Assembly (NCBI GenBank): GCA_017435245.1
Contig: JAFSFK010000197.1
Location: forward strand, 1 to 5,555
Source: Oscillospiraceae bacterium
Lineage (GTDB): Bacteria > Bacillota > Clostridia > Oscillospirales > Oscillospiraceae
Direction of reading: 5' to 3'
DNA length: 5,555 nucleotides
How positions within the stretch are numbered: position 1 is the first letter of the stretch; the number at the start of each line of letters is the position of its first letter. Positions 1 through 5,044 of this stretch are shown here, one piece after another. A model generated the notes under the pieces. That model was not told the origin of the DNA. It saw nothing but the letters and a program-made list of their open reading frames with translations, and did no database searches. Made by a program: the position numbers and the translations under genes.

Positions 1-5
1 CCACC

Positions 6-141
6 AAAGGCCCCCTTGTGTAAAGGGGGCTGTCGAAAATCTTTGATTTTCGACTGGGGGATTGTCAAAATCCGTTAGATTACAACCCCTCCGTCTGAAA
101 TCACAGATTTCAGACACCTCCCCTTACACAGGGGAGGCTTT
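6..141. repeat. 136-bp palindromic (cloverleaf-like) intergenic repeat, MITE-like
   Basis: The two ends form an imperfect inverted repeat: 6-34 matches the reverse complement of 113-141 at 23 of 29 positions. Inside lie two perfect 10-bp hairpins with 3-nt loops, 32-41/45-54 (arm GTCGAAAATC) and 93-102/106-115 (arm GTCTGAAATC). An inner imperfect stem pairs about 56-65 with 82-91. Each terminal repeat can also fold on itself (10-17/23-30 and 117-124/130-137, both 8 bp with 5-nt loops). The element could therefore extrude as one cloverleaf or as a row of hairpins. No coding potential is seen. It resembles non-autonomous mobile palindromic repeats that I recall as frequent between genes of gut Clostridia; membership of a family cannot be shown from a single copy. 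Confidence 0.75.
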
Positions 142-160
142 AGGTTGTGCGTCTATCAAA

Positions 161-183
161 CAGCTCGATAAACTGGAATTTGA
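161..183 (+). repeat. Solo right end of the AAATTCCG/CGGAATTT repeat family
   Basis: These 23 bases match 3092-3114, the right terminus of the complete element at 2936-3112, at 22 of 23 positions. The core is AGCTCGATAAACTGGAATTT. A GCGT at 149-152 also matches the element (3088-3091), but 8 extra bases (153-160) separate it from the conserved part. No left half is present, because the palindromic element at 6-141 occupies the DNA just upstream. This may be a remnant of an element interrupted or truncated by that neighbour. It ends 17 bp upstream of the dapA promoter -35 box. Confidence 0.65.
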
Positions 184-200
184 TTTCCTTGGCGGTTATG

Positions 201-229
201 TTGACAAGCTTTTCCAAATAGAGTACAAT
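201..229 (+). promoter_or_regulatory. Sigma-A-type promoter of the dapA-dapB-ddh operon
   Basis: A perfect -35 box TTGACA (201-206) is followed, after a 17-nt spacer, by TACAAT (224-229), one mismatch from the -10 consensus. Transcription would start near 236, giving a leader of about 38 nt before the dapA start codon. That leader is too short for an L-box lysine riboswitch, and no long leader structure or attenuator is visible. The good match and optimal spacing suggest strong, largely constitutive expression; this is an inference. Confidence 0.85.
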
Positions 230-262
230 TAGTGTGCTGAAATCTGAAACCATACCATATAT

Positions 263-267
263 GGAGG
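263..267 (+). promoter_or_regulatory. dapA ribosome binding site
   Basis: GGAGG lies 6 nt before the ATG at 274 and fixes that start. The perfect 10-bp palindrome CCATATATGG (255-264) overlaps its first two bases. A stem there would have only about 3 bp in RNA, so strong occlusion of the site is unlikely. Confidence 0.85.
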
Positions 268-273
268 TTTTGT

Positions 274-1164
274 ATGAAAAATCCGATTTTTAAGGGCATT
301 GGCACGGCAATCGTTACACCCATGAAGGAAAACGGCGATATCGACTATGCGGCGATGGAGCGCCTGGTCCAGCGGCAGCTGGAGGCAAACATCGATGCAC
401 TGATCGTCTGCGCCACCACCGGTGAGGCCCCCACGCTGAAGGACGATGAGCATATTGAGACCATCCGCTTTGTGGCGGAATTGGCCAAGGGCAAGACACC
501 CATCATTGCCGGTACCGGCTCCAACTATACCGAGCATGCTTACGATATGAGCATTATGGCCCGGGACGTGGGTGCTGACGGCCTGTTGTGCGTGACGCCC
601 TACTATAATAAGTGTACCCAGCGGGGACTCTACGAAAACTTTACTACCATCGCAAGCGCTACTGAGCTGCCGATGATCGTCTATAATGTTCCCAGCAGGA
701 CCGGTGTGAATATCAAACCCGCAACTTACGCCCGACTGGCAGAGAACCCCAAGATCGTGGGTATCAAGGAGGCCAACGGCGATATCAGCTCTGTGGTGGA
801 GACGATGGCGCTGTGTGGGGACAAGATCGATATGTACTCCGGTAACGATGACCAGATCGTGCCCATTATGTCTATGGGCGGCATCGGTTGTATTTCCGTG
901 ATCTCCAATCTGCTGCCTGCGGAAACCAAGAAGATCACCGAGCTTTGGTTTGCAGGCGATGTTGCCGGCTCTGCGGCGCTGCAGATGAAGTATAAGCCTC
1001 TGATCGATGCATTGTTCAGTGAGGTCAATCCCATTCCCATCAAGGCGGCTCTGGCGGCTGTGGGGCTGTGCAGCGATCACGCCCGTCTGCCTTTGACCCG
1101 GATGGAGGAGGGGACATACAGAAATCTGCTGAAATGTATGGAAGAAGTGGGGATCAAGGTATGA
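274..1164 (+). CDS. dapA: 4-hydroxy-tetrahydrodipicolinate synthase (DapA)
   Basis: This cytosolic TIM-barrel class I aldolase condenses pyruvate with L-aspartate-4-semialdehyde, the first committed step towards diaminopimelate and lysine. The 296-residue length is normal for the family. Key residues align with E. coli DapA at a constant offset of +4: T48-T49 in the TTGE loop, Y111 in TPYYNK (reaches the neighbouring subunit), Y137 in YNVPSRTG, R142 for substrate carboxylate binding, and Schiff-base K165 in GIKEANGD. The ATG at 274 is supported by GGAGG 6 nt upstream. The gene opens an operon and its stop overlaps the dapB start by 4 nt (ATGA), implying translational coupling. At the allosteric lysine site H56, N80 and Y106 equivalents are kept (H60, N84, Y110), but E. 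coli E84 is His88, H53 is Asp57 and S48/A49 are A52/P53. Lysine feedback may therefore be weak or altered (inference). Identification is secure. Confidence 0.97.
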   Translation: MKNPIFKGIGTAIVTPMKENGDIDYAAMERLVQRQLEANIDALIVCATTGEAPTLKDDEHIETIRFVAELAKGKTPIIAGTGSNYTEHAYDMSIMARDVGADGLLCVTPYYNKCTQRGLYENFTTIASATELPMIVYNVPSRTGVNIKPATYARLAENPKIVGIKEANGDISSVVETMALCGDKIDMYSGNDDQIVPIMSMGGIGCISVISNLLPAETKKITELWFAGDVAGSAALQMKYKPLIDALFSEVNPIPIKAALAAVGLCSDHARLPLTRMEEGTYRNLLKCMEEVGIKV

Positions 1165-1892
1165 TCCGTGTAATCGTCAACGGCGCATTGGGCCGGATGG
1201 GCAGGATCACCGCAGATAAGATCAAAGCGGCGGAAACGATGGAGCTTGCCGCAGCGGTGGATGCCGCCGGCGGAGAAGGTGTGCTGTCCGGTTTGGAGGA
1301 ATTCTCCGGAAAAGCAGATCTCATCATCGATTTTTCCCACCATACCGCCGCTCCCCAGTTGATGAAATGGGCAGCGGAAAACAGTGTGGCAGTGGTGATG
1401 TGCACCACCGGTCACGATGATGCGGAGCGCAAAGCCATTTTGGACGCCGCCCAAAAGATTCCTGTGTTCTATAGCGCTAATATGTCCCTGGGCGTAGCAC
1501 TCCTTGCCCAATTGGCCAAAAAGGCCGCAGCGGCCTTCCCCGATGCAGATATCGAGATCGTGGAGACCCACCACAACCGTAAGATCGATGCCCCCAGCGG
1601 CACCGCTTTGGCACTGGGTGAGGCCATCCGGTCTGTACGGCCGAATGCGGAATTTAAGCTGGGCCGCAGTGGTATGGACAAGCGCAATCCCGGTGAAATT
1701 GGGTTTCATGCCATCCGCCGGGGTAATATTCCCGGCATCCACGAGATCATCATTTCCACGGATAATCAGTCCATCACCCTCAAGCACGAGGTCTACGACC
1801 GGGCATTGTTTGCCGACGGGGCACTGTCCGCTGCCGCATTTTTGACAGGAAAAGAGCCCGGCCTGTACGAGATGGCAGATCTTATCCGGTAA
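1161..1892 (+). CDS. dapB: 4-hydroxy-tetrahydrodipicolinate reductase (DapB)
   Basis: DapB reduces the DapA product to tetrahydrodipicolinate using NAD(P)H in the cytosol. The 243-residue protein has the N-terminal Rossmann loop GALGRMG (residues 8-14), an acidic residue D34 at the end of the second strand that is compatible with NADH use, the family's CTTG motif (81-84), and the catalytic signature ETHHNRKIDAPSGTAL (135-150). In that signature H137-H138 and K141 correspond to E. coli H159-H160 and K163. The ATG at 1161 is chosen because the Rossmann strand begins immediately after it and because it overlaps the dapA stop codon in an ATGA junction. An in-frame ATG at 1068 would add 31 residues lying inside dapA and unrelated to the family. 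The upstream purine-rich AGTGGGG is a modest Shine-Dalgarno, so translation probably depends on ribosomes finishing dapA. The next gene, ddh, starts 16 nt after the stop. Confidence 0.97.
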   Translation: MIRVIVNGALGRMGRITADKIKAAETMELAAAVDAAGGEGVLSGLEEFSGKADLIIDFSHHTAAPQLMKWAAENSVAVVMCTTGHDDAERKAILDAAQKIPVFYSANMSLGVALLAQLAKKAAAAFPDADIEIVETHHNRKIDAPSGTALALGEAIRSVRPNAEFKLGRSGMDKRNPGEIGFHAIRRGNIPGIHEIIISTDNQSITLKHEVYDRALFADGALSAAAFLTGKEPGLYEMADLIR

Positions 1893-1908
1893 AAGGGAGT
1901 GTTCTTTT

Positions 1909-2886
1909 ATGATTAAATTGGCCATTGTAGGCTACGGAAATCTGGGCCGTGGCGTAGAGAGCGCCGTACACCAGAACCCCGATATGGAGCTTGTAGCGGT
2001 GTTCACCCGCCGGGATCCTTCCAGCATAAAGCTTGCCGACCCGTCTATCCCCGTTCTGCCTCTGAGCAGCATCGAAAGCTACGCAGACAAGGTGGATGTG
2101 GTGATCCTCTGCGGCGGCAGCGCCACCGACCTGCCGGTGATGACGCCCGGGCTGGCGGAAAAATTTAATGTGGTGGACAGCTTTGACAACCATTCCCGTA
2201 TTCCGGAGCATATCGCCAATGTGGCCCGGGCGGCAAAGTCCGGCGGAAACACCGCAGCGGTCTCCTGCGGTTGGGACCCGGGAATGTTCTCCCTTGCCCG
2301 GGTATACGCTGAGGCGGCACTCCCCCAGGGACAGACCTATACCTTCTGGGGTCCCGGCATCAGCCAGGGACACTCCGATGCCATCCGGCGGATCGAGGGC
2401 GTGCAGGATGCCCGACAGTACACTATCCCTGTGGAAGAGGCGCTGGAGCAGGTGCGCAGCGGCGTAAATCCTCAGCTGTCTACCCGGCAGAAGCATCTGC
2501 GGCAGTGCTGGGTGGTGGCAAAGGAGGGGGCAGATCTTGCCCGTATTGAGCGGGAAATCAAGGAAATGCCCGGTTATTTTGCCGATTACGATACCACGGT
2601 GAATTTCATCAGCCAGGAAGAGCTGAAGGATAAGCATATGAAGATGCGCCACGGGGGATTTGTGATCCGCTCAGGCAAAACTGCACAGGGCGACAGCCAT
2701 ACCATTGAGTACAGTCTGAAGCTGGAGTCCAATCCCCAGTTCACATCCAGTATTCTGGTGGCCTGCGCCCGGGCAGTGGTGCGGATGCACCGCCGGGGCG
2801 AGGTCGGGTGCTTCACCCTTCCCGAGATCCGTCCCTGTGACCTGATGGTCCAGGAATTGGACGAGATCCACGCCCACTTTATTTGA
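1909..2886 (+). CDS. ddh: meso-diaminopimelate D-dehydrogenase (Ddh)
   Basis: Ddh catalyses reversible NADPH-dependent reductive amination of tetrahydrodipicolinate directly to meso-2,6-diaminopimelate, replacing the multi-step succinylase or acetylase branches. The 325-residue protein is close to the roughly 320 residues of the Corynebacterium glutamicum enzyme and shares its landmarks. These are the dinucleotide loop GYGNLG (8-13), T33-R34-R35 placed to bind the NADP 2'-phosphate, CGGSATDLP (68-76), VDSFDNH (89-95), SCGWDPGMFS (119-128) with W122-D123 at the substrate pocket, TFWGPGISQGHSDAIRRI (145-162), R198 in KHLRQC, and HGG (248-250). AGGGAG at 1894-1899, 9 nt upstream, supports the ATG at 1909. 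It closes the dapA-dapB-ddh operon, followed 4 nt later by a terminator. With dapA and dapB it supplies every step from aspartate semialdehyde to the peptidoglycan cross-linker and lysine precursor; decarboxylation by LysA must be encoded elsewhere. Confidence 0.96.
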   Translation: MIKLAIVGYGNLGRGVESAVHQNPDMELVAVFTRRDPSSIKLADPSIPVLPLSSIESYADKVDVVILCGGSATDLPVMTPGLAEKFNVVDSFDNHSRIPEHIANVARAAKSGGNTAAVSCGWDPGMFSLARVYAEAALPQGQTYTFWGPGISQGHSDAIRRIEGVQDARQYTIPVEEALEQVRSGVNPQLSTRQKHLRQCWVVAKEGADLARIEREIKEMPGYFADYDTTVNFISQEELKDKHMKMRHGGFVIRSGKTAQGDSHTIEYSLKLESNPQFTSSILVACARAVVRMHRRGEVGCFTLPEIRPCDLMVQELDEIHAHFI

Positions 2887-2890
2887 TAAT

Positions 2891-2918
2891 AAAAACCACT
2901 TCGCAAGAAGTGGTTTTT
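2891..2918 (+). terminator. Rho-independent terminator after ddh
   Basis: The stem AACCACTTC (2894-2902) pairs with GAAGTGGTT (2907-2915) around a GCAA GNRA-type tetraloop. It extends by three A-T pairs at the base (2891-2893/2916-2918) and is followed by a U tract. It lies 4 nt after the ddh stop. The A tract on the left arm means it could also work on the opposite strand. Confidence 0.9.
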
Positions 2919-2935
2919 TCATACCCCGGAACCAT

Positions 2936-3112
2936 AAATTCCGATTTAACGCTCTGGCGAGCGAATTGAAAATTGAAAGTTGAAAGTTGAAAATTGTGGT
3001 ATTTTCCTTCGGAAAATAATATAAAACGTCGGCGTAGCCGACACAATCATTTTCAATTTTCCATTTTCCATTTTCAATTATTATCGAGCGTCAGCTCGAT
3101 AAACCGGAATTT
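2936..3112. repeat. Complete 177-bp MITE-like element with heptamer-repeat arms
   Basis: The element begins AAATTCCGATTTAACGCTC and ends with the near-complement GATAAACCGGAATTT, so it has imperfect terminal inverted repeats. The left arm carries four tandem heptamers TTGAAA(A/G) (2966-2993). The right arm carries four complementary heptamers TTTTC(A/C)A (3050-3077), arranged in the same outer/inner order. Small hairpins sit at the ends (CGCTC/GAGCG, 2950-2954/2959-2963; TATCGAGC/GCTCGATA, 3082-3089/3094-3101). Two more lie in the centre (3000-3007/3011-3018, and GTCGGC/GCCGAC at 3028-3033/3037-3042). There is no open reading frame of its own and no convincing target-site duplication. Its left 49 bases recur at 5507-5555 with one mismatch, and its right end recurs at 161-183 and 3191-3207, so it is a genuine dispersed repeat. 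It occupies most of the gene-free stretch between the two operons. Confidence 0.82.
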
Positions 3113-3174
3113 GAAGATGTGACGATACCGAGCTTAAATATGTCGTTTATTACCGTACTGTGCACGCATTGCCT

Positions 3175-3207
3175 GCCGGGGCATCCCGGCCGATAAACCG
3201 GAATTTG
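3175..3207 (+). repeat. Solo right end of the same repeat family, with divergent hairpin
   Basis: CGATAAACCGGAATTTG at 3191-3207 is identical over 17 bases to 3097-3113, the right terminus of the complete element. As in that element, a small hairpin directly precedes it, but here the stem is GCCGGG/CCCGGC (3175-3180/3185-3190, loop GCAT) rather than TATCGAGC/GCTCGATA. No matching left half lies between 3113 and 3174, where I see nothing else recognisable. It is either a decayed copy or the end of a diverged sub-family, and lies about 10 bp upstream of the candidate promoter of the next operon. Confidence 0.6.
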
Positions 3208-3216
3208 TTTTGGGGA

Positions 3217-3245
3217 TAGATTTTCTTGTAAATTTAATGTATACT
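3217..3245 (+). promoter_or_regulatory. Candidate promoter of the SDR operon (weak -35)
   Basis: TATACT (3240-3245) is a good -10 box preceded by TG. At 17-nt spacing the -35 position is TAGATT (3217-3222), which matches only three of six consensus bases. It lies just before the ribosome binding site at 3255 and just after a repeat end. Transcription from about 3252 would give a leader of only about 16 nt. A promoter is expected here after the upstream terminator, but this assignment is tentative. Confidence 0.4.
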
Positions 3246-3254
3246 GGAGAAAAC

Positions 3255-3259
3255 GGAGG
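3255..3259 (+). promoter_or_regulatory. SDR gene ribosome binding site (decides the start codon)
   Basis: GGAGG here overlaps the in-frame GTG at 3259, which therefore cannot be the start it serves. The next in-frame GTG at 3268 is 8 nt downstream, the ideal spacing, so 3268 is taken as the start. The choice removes three residues (M-S-K) from the longer reading. Confidence 0.8.
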
Positions 3260-3267
3260 TGAGCAAG

Positions 3268-3972
3268 GTGTTTCAGGACAAAGTGGTGGTGGTCACCGGT
3301 GGTGCTCAGGGGATTGGCAAATGTATTTGTGAGGAATTCAAAAAACAGGGAGCAAAGGTGTGTGTCATCGATATACAGCAGAACCCTTACTTCGTAGGGG
3401 ACCTTTCCCAAAAAGAGGATCTGGAAGCCTTTGCCCGGAAGGTGATCGGCGACTTTGGGCATATCGATCATCTGATCAACAATGCCGCACCCTTGTTCCG
3501 GGGCATTGATGAATGCTCCTACGAGGATTTTGAGTATGCCCAGCGGGTGGGCGTGACGGCACCCTTTTATCTTGCCAAGCTGTTCAAAGAACATTTCGCT
3601 CCCGGCGCAAGTATCATCAACATCTCCTCCAGCCGTGACCGGATGAGCCAGCCTCAGTCCGAGAGCTATACCGCAGCAAAAGGCGGCATCGCATCGCTGA
3701 CCCACAGTTTGGCGGTGAGCTTTGCAGGTAAGGTGCGGGTGAACTCCATCTCTCCCGGCTGGATCGACAACGATTACACCGTCTATGAAGGTCCCGATGC
3801 TGCCCAGCAGCCTGCCGGGCGGGTGGGAAATCCTTTGGATATTGCCAATATGGTGCTGTTTTTATGTTCTGAGAAGGCAGGCTTTATCACCGGAGAGAAT
3901 ATCTGCATCGACGGCGGACAGACCCGGCTGATGATCTATCACAACGATTGCGGTTGGACGTATGAGGGGTAA
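3268..3972 (+). CDS. Classical short-chain dehydrogenase/reductase (SDR) family oxidoreductase
   Basis: This 234-residue cytosolic protein is a complete classical SDR, presumably an NAD(P)(H)-dependent oxidoreductase of unknown substrate. Visible motifs are the cofactor loop TGGAQGIG (10-17), D35 at the end of strand 2 (usually NAD(H) preference), D45 in the adenine pocket, NNAA (71-74, a variant of NNAG), S121 in SSS, the YTAAK active site with Y134 and K138, and PGW (163-165). The C-terminus has the usual ITGENICIDGG (near 217-227). The Asn of helix 4 that completes the Asn-Ser-Tyr-Lys tetrad (as in NLSSVF of FabG) is Gly95 in VGVTAPF, which is unusual. The GTG start at 3268 is set by its ribosome binding site. 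The gene leads an operon: the next gene begins 2 nt after its stop, and the ribosome binding site of that gene lies within its last codons. FabG or a sugar/steroid dehydrogenase cannot be told apart from sequence; the lack of fatty-acid neighbours argues against FabG. Confidence 0.88.
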   Translation: MFQDKVVVVTGGAQGIGKCICEEFKKQGAKVCVIDIQQNPYFVGDLSQKEDLEAFARKVIGDFGHIDHLINNAAPLFRGIDECSYEDFEYAQRVGVTAPFYLAKLFKEHFAPGASIINISSSRDRMSQPQSESYTAAKGGIASLTHSLAVSFAGKVRVNSISPGWIDNDYTVYEGPDAAQQPAGRVGNPLDIANMVLFLCSEKAGFITGENICIDGGQTRLMIYHNDCGWTYEG

Positions 3973-3974
3973 AT

Positions 3975-5018
3975 ATGAAACAGACGATGGAGCAAATTAA
4001 GGCATATATTGCCGCCCAAGGCTATGACTGCGGTGACGCTTTGGTGGAAAATTACTATTTGAGTTTGGTGTCCCGGCCCTTTGTGATCCTTGCGGGCTTG
4101 AGCGATACAGATCTGACCCTGCTGCCGGAGCTGTTTGCCGGAGCGGTGGGGGCTACGGCGGAAAACGGGCGGTACAAATGCCTGACGGTGGAATACGACT
4201 GGATGGACTCCTCTGACCTGTTCGGACACTTGGACCTGTGGGGGAAGTTTGTTCCCGGTGTGATTTTGGATTTTCTGATCCAGGCAAGAGAGGATCCGGA
4301 CCATCCGTATTTTCTGTGTTTGGACAAGCTGATCCTCTCCCGGGCAGAATACTATCTGCGGGAGATCCTGAATATTATTGAAGCAGGGGAAACCGGCATG
4401 GATGCCGGAGCACTGGTGCCTGCGATCTATTACGGACGGGATGCCGGGGCGCTCCAAAAATATGGCCAGATCCCCCGGCTGAAGAACCTGTATATCATCG
4501 GAACGCTGAATCTGGATGAGACCAGCTTCCCTCTGAACCAGAAGTTTATGGACCGGATCCACAGTCTGCAGCTAAGCAAAGAGGATATCTTCTTCACCGG
4601 AAAAAAGGCCCCGGCAGAGCCTAAGGAGCTGAACAATGACTTTTTGCTCTCGCCCCTGAAGCAGCTGGAGCATTGCACCGGGTATGAAAAGGAAATAGAG
4701 CGGATCATCGGCGTGATCGAGGCGCTGAACAAGATCCTGATGCAGGGTAATGCCTATGTGGGGTATCAGATCCGCAACGATATGATCCTGTATCTGCTGA
4801 ATAATATCCGTACCGGCGTTTTGGAAGATGCGGCGGCGCTGGATCATATGATCACCCAGAAGGTGCTCATCCGTGCCCAGGGCAGTGCCAGGACGGCCAT
4901 GCCGATGCTGGAGCAGTTGGCAAACTACTGTGCAGGTCGCTATCCCAAGGCAGAAAAGAAAATCGCTTTTATGATGGAAAAGTGCCGGCTCGAGGACTAC
5001 ACCGCTTACTGGGTGTGA
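3975..5018 (+). CDS. McrB-like AAA+ protein with degenerate Walker A and B motifs (probable pseudo-ATPase)
   Basis: The 347 residues align by pattern with the AAA+ GTPase/ATPase module of McrB-like proteins, the motor subunits of McrBC-type restriction systems. PFVILAGLSDTDLT (35-48) sits where PFVILAGxSGTGKT is expected: two glycines are Asp44 and Asp46, and the nucleotide-binding Lys is Leu47. PYFLCLDKLILSRAEYYL (111-128) replaces the Walker B/signature PYFLCLDEMNLARVEYY, so the catalytic Glu is Lys118. Retained are the DWMDSSDLFGHLDLWGKFVPG segment (75-95), sensor 1-like GTLNLDETSFP (176-186), MDR (192-194) and the C-terminal GYQIRND...ITQKV...YTAYW lid pattern ending at the C-terminus. 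No N-terminal reader or DNA-binding domain is present, and no McrC-like nuclease is in the window. The frame is intact, GAGGGG lies 5 nt upstream, and the start is 2 nt after the SDR stop, so it looks expressed. Family placement is by motif memory. Loss of hydrolysis is inferred; a scaffold or regulatory role is possible. Confidence 0.72.
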   Translation: MKQTMEQIKAYIAAQGYDCGDALVENYYLSLVSRPFVILAGLSDTDLTLLPELFAGAVGATAENGRYKCLTVEYDWMDSSDLFGHLDLWGKFVPGVILDFLIQAREDPDHPYFLCLDKLILSRAEYYLREILNIIEAGETGMDAGALVPAIYYGRDAGALQKYGQIPRLKNLYIIGTLNLDETSFPLNQKFMDRIHSLQLSKEDIFFTGKKAPAEPKELNNDFLLSPLKQLEHCTGYEKEIERIIGVIEALNKILMQGNAYVGYQIRNDMILYLLNNIRTGVLEDAAALDHMITQKVLIRAQGSARTAMPMLEQLANYCAGRYPKAEKKIAFMMEKCRLEDYTAYWV

Positions 5019-5030
5019 CAGAAAAATATC

Positions 5031-5036
5031 AGGAGG
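5031..5036 (+). promoter_or_regulatory. Ribosome binding site of the 139-residue protein gene (decides the start codon)
   Basis: AGGAGG lies 8 nt before the ATG at 5045. An upstream in-frame GTG at 4982 has no such site and lies inside the preceding gene, so 5045 is preferred. Confidence 0.85.
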
Positions 5037-5044
5037 CTGAATTT

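Noticed and set aside
230..273. Lysine (L-box) riboswitch before dapA
   Set aside because: Only about 38 nt separate the predicted transcription start from the ATG. An L-box needs well over 150 nt, and no such fold is seen upstream.
1068..1160. Upstream in-frame ATG extending DapB by 31 residues
   Set aside because: The extension lies wholly inside dapA and is unlike DapB. The ATGA overlap at 1161 with the Rossmann strand right after it is the natural start.
229..1925. Long minus-strand open frames of about 280 codons opposite dapA and dapB
   Set aside because: They are antisense shadows of strongly conserved genes; the translations are rich in His, Gly and Arg with no family motif.
2994..3022. 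Promoter inside the MITE (TTGTGG-17-TAATAT)
   Set aside because: The match is weak in AT-rich DNA, and structured sequence and a repeat end lie between it and the SDR gene. It is not supportable as a feature.
2966..3077. CRISPR-like array in the TTGAAA repeats
   Set aside because: The repeats are 7-bp direct heptamers without spacers, forming the arms of an inverted-repeat element.
3091..3705. 204-codon open frame on the minus strand
   Set aside because: It mirrors the SDR gene and runs on into repeat DNA. It has no recognisable domain or ribosome binding site.
3939..4562. 207-codon minus-strand open frame opposite the McrB-like gene
   Set aside because: The plus-strand frame carries AAA+ signatures; the minus-strand product shows no domain and no initiation signal.
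3975..5018. Type IV McrBC restriction system
   Set aside because: No McrC-like or other nuclease gene and no N-terminal DNA-recognition domain is present, and the Walker residues needed for translocation are missing.
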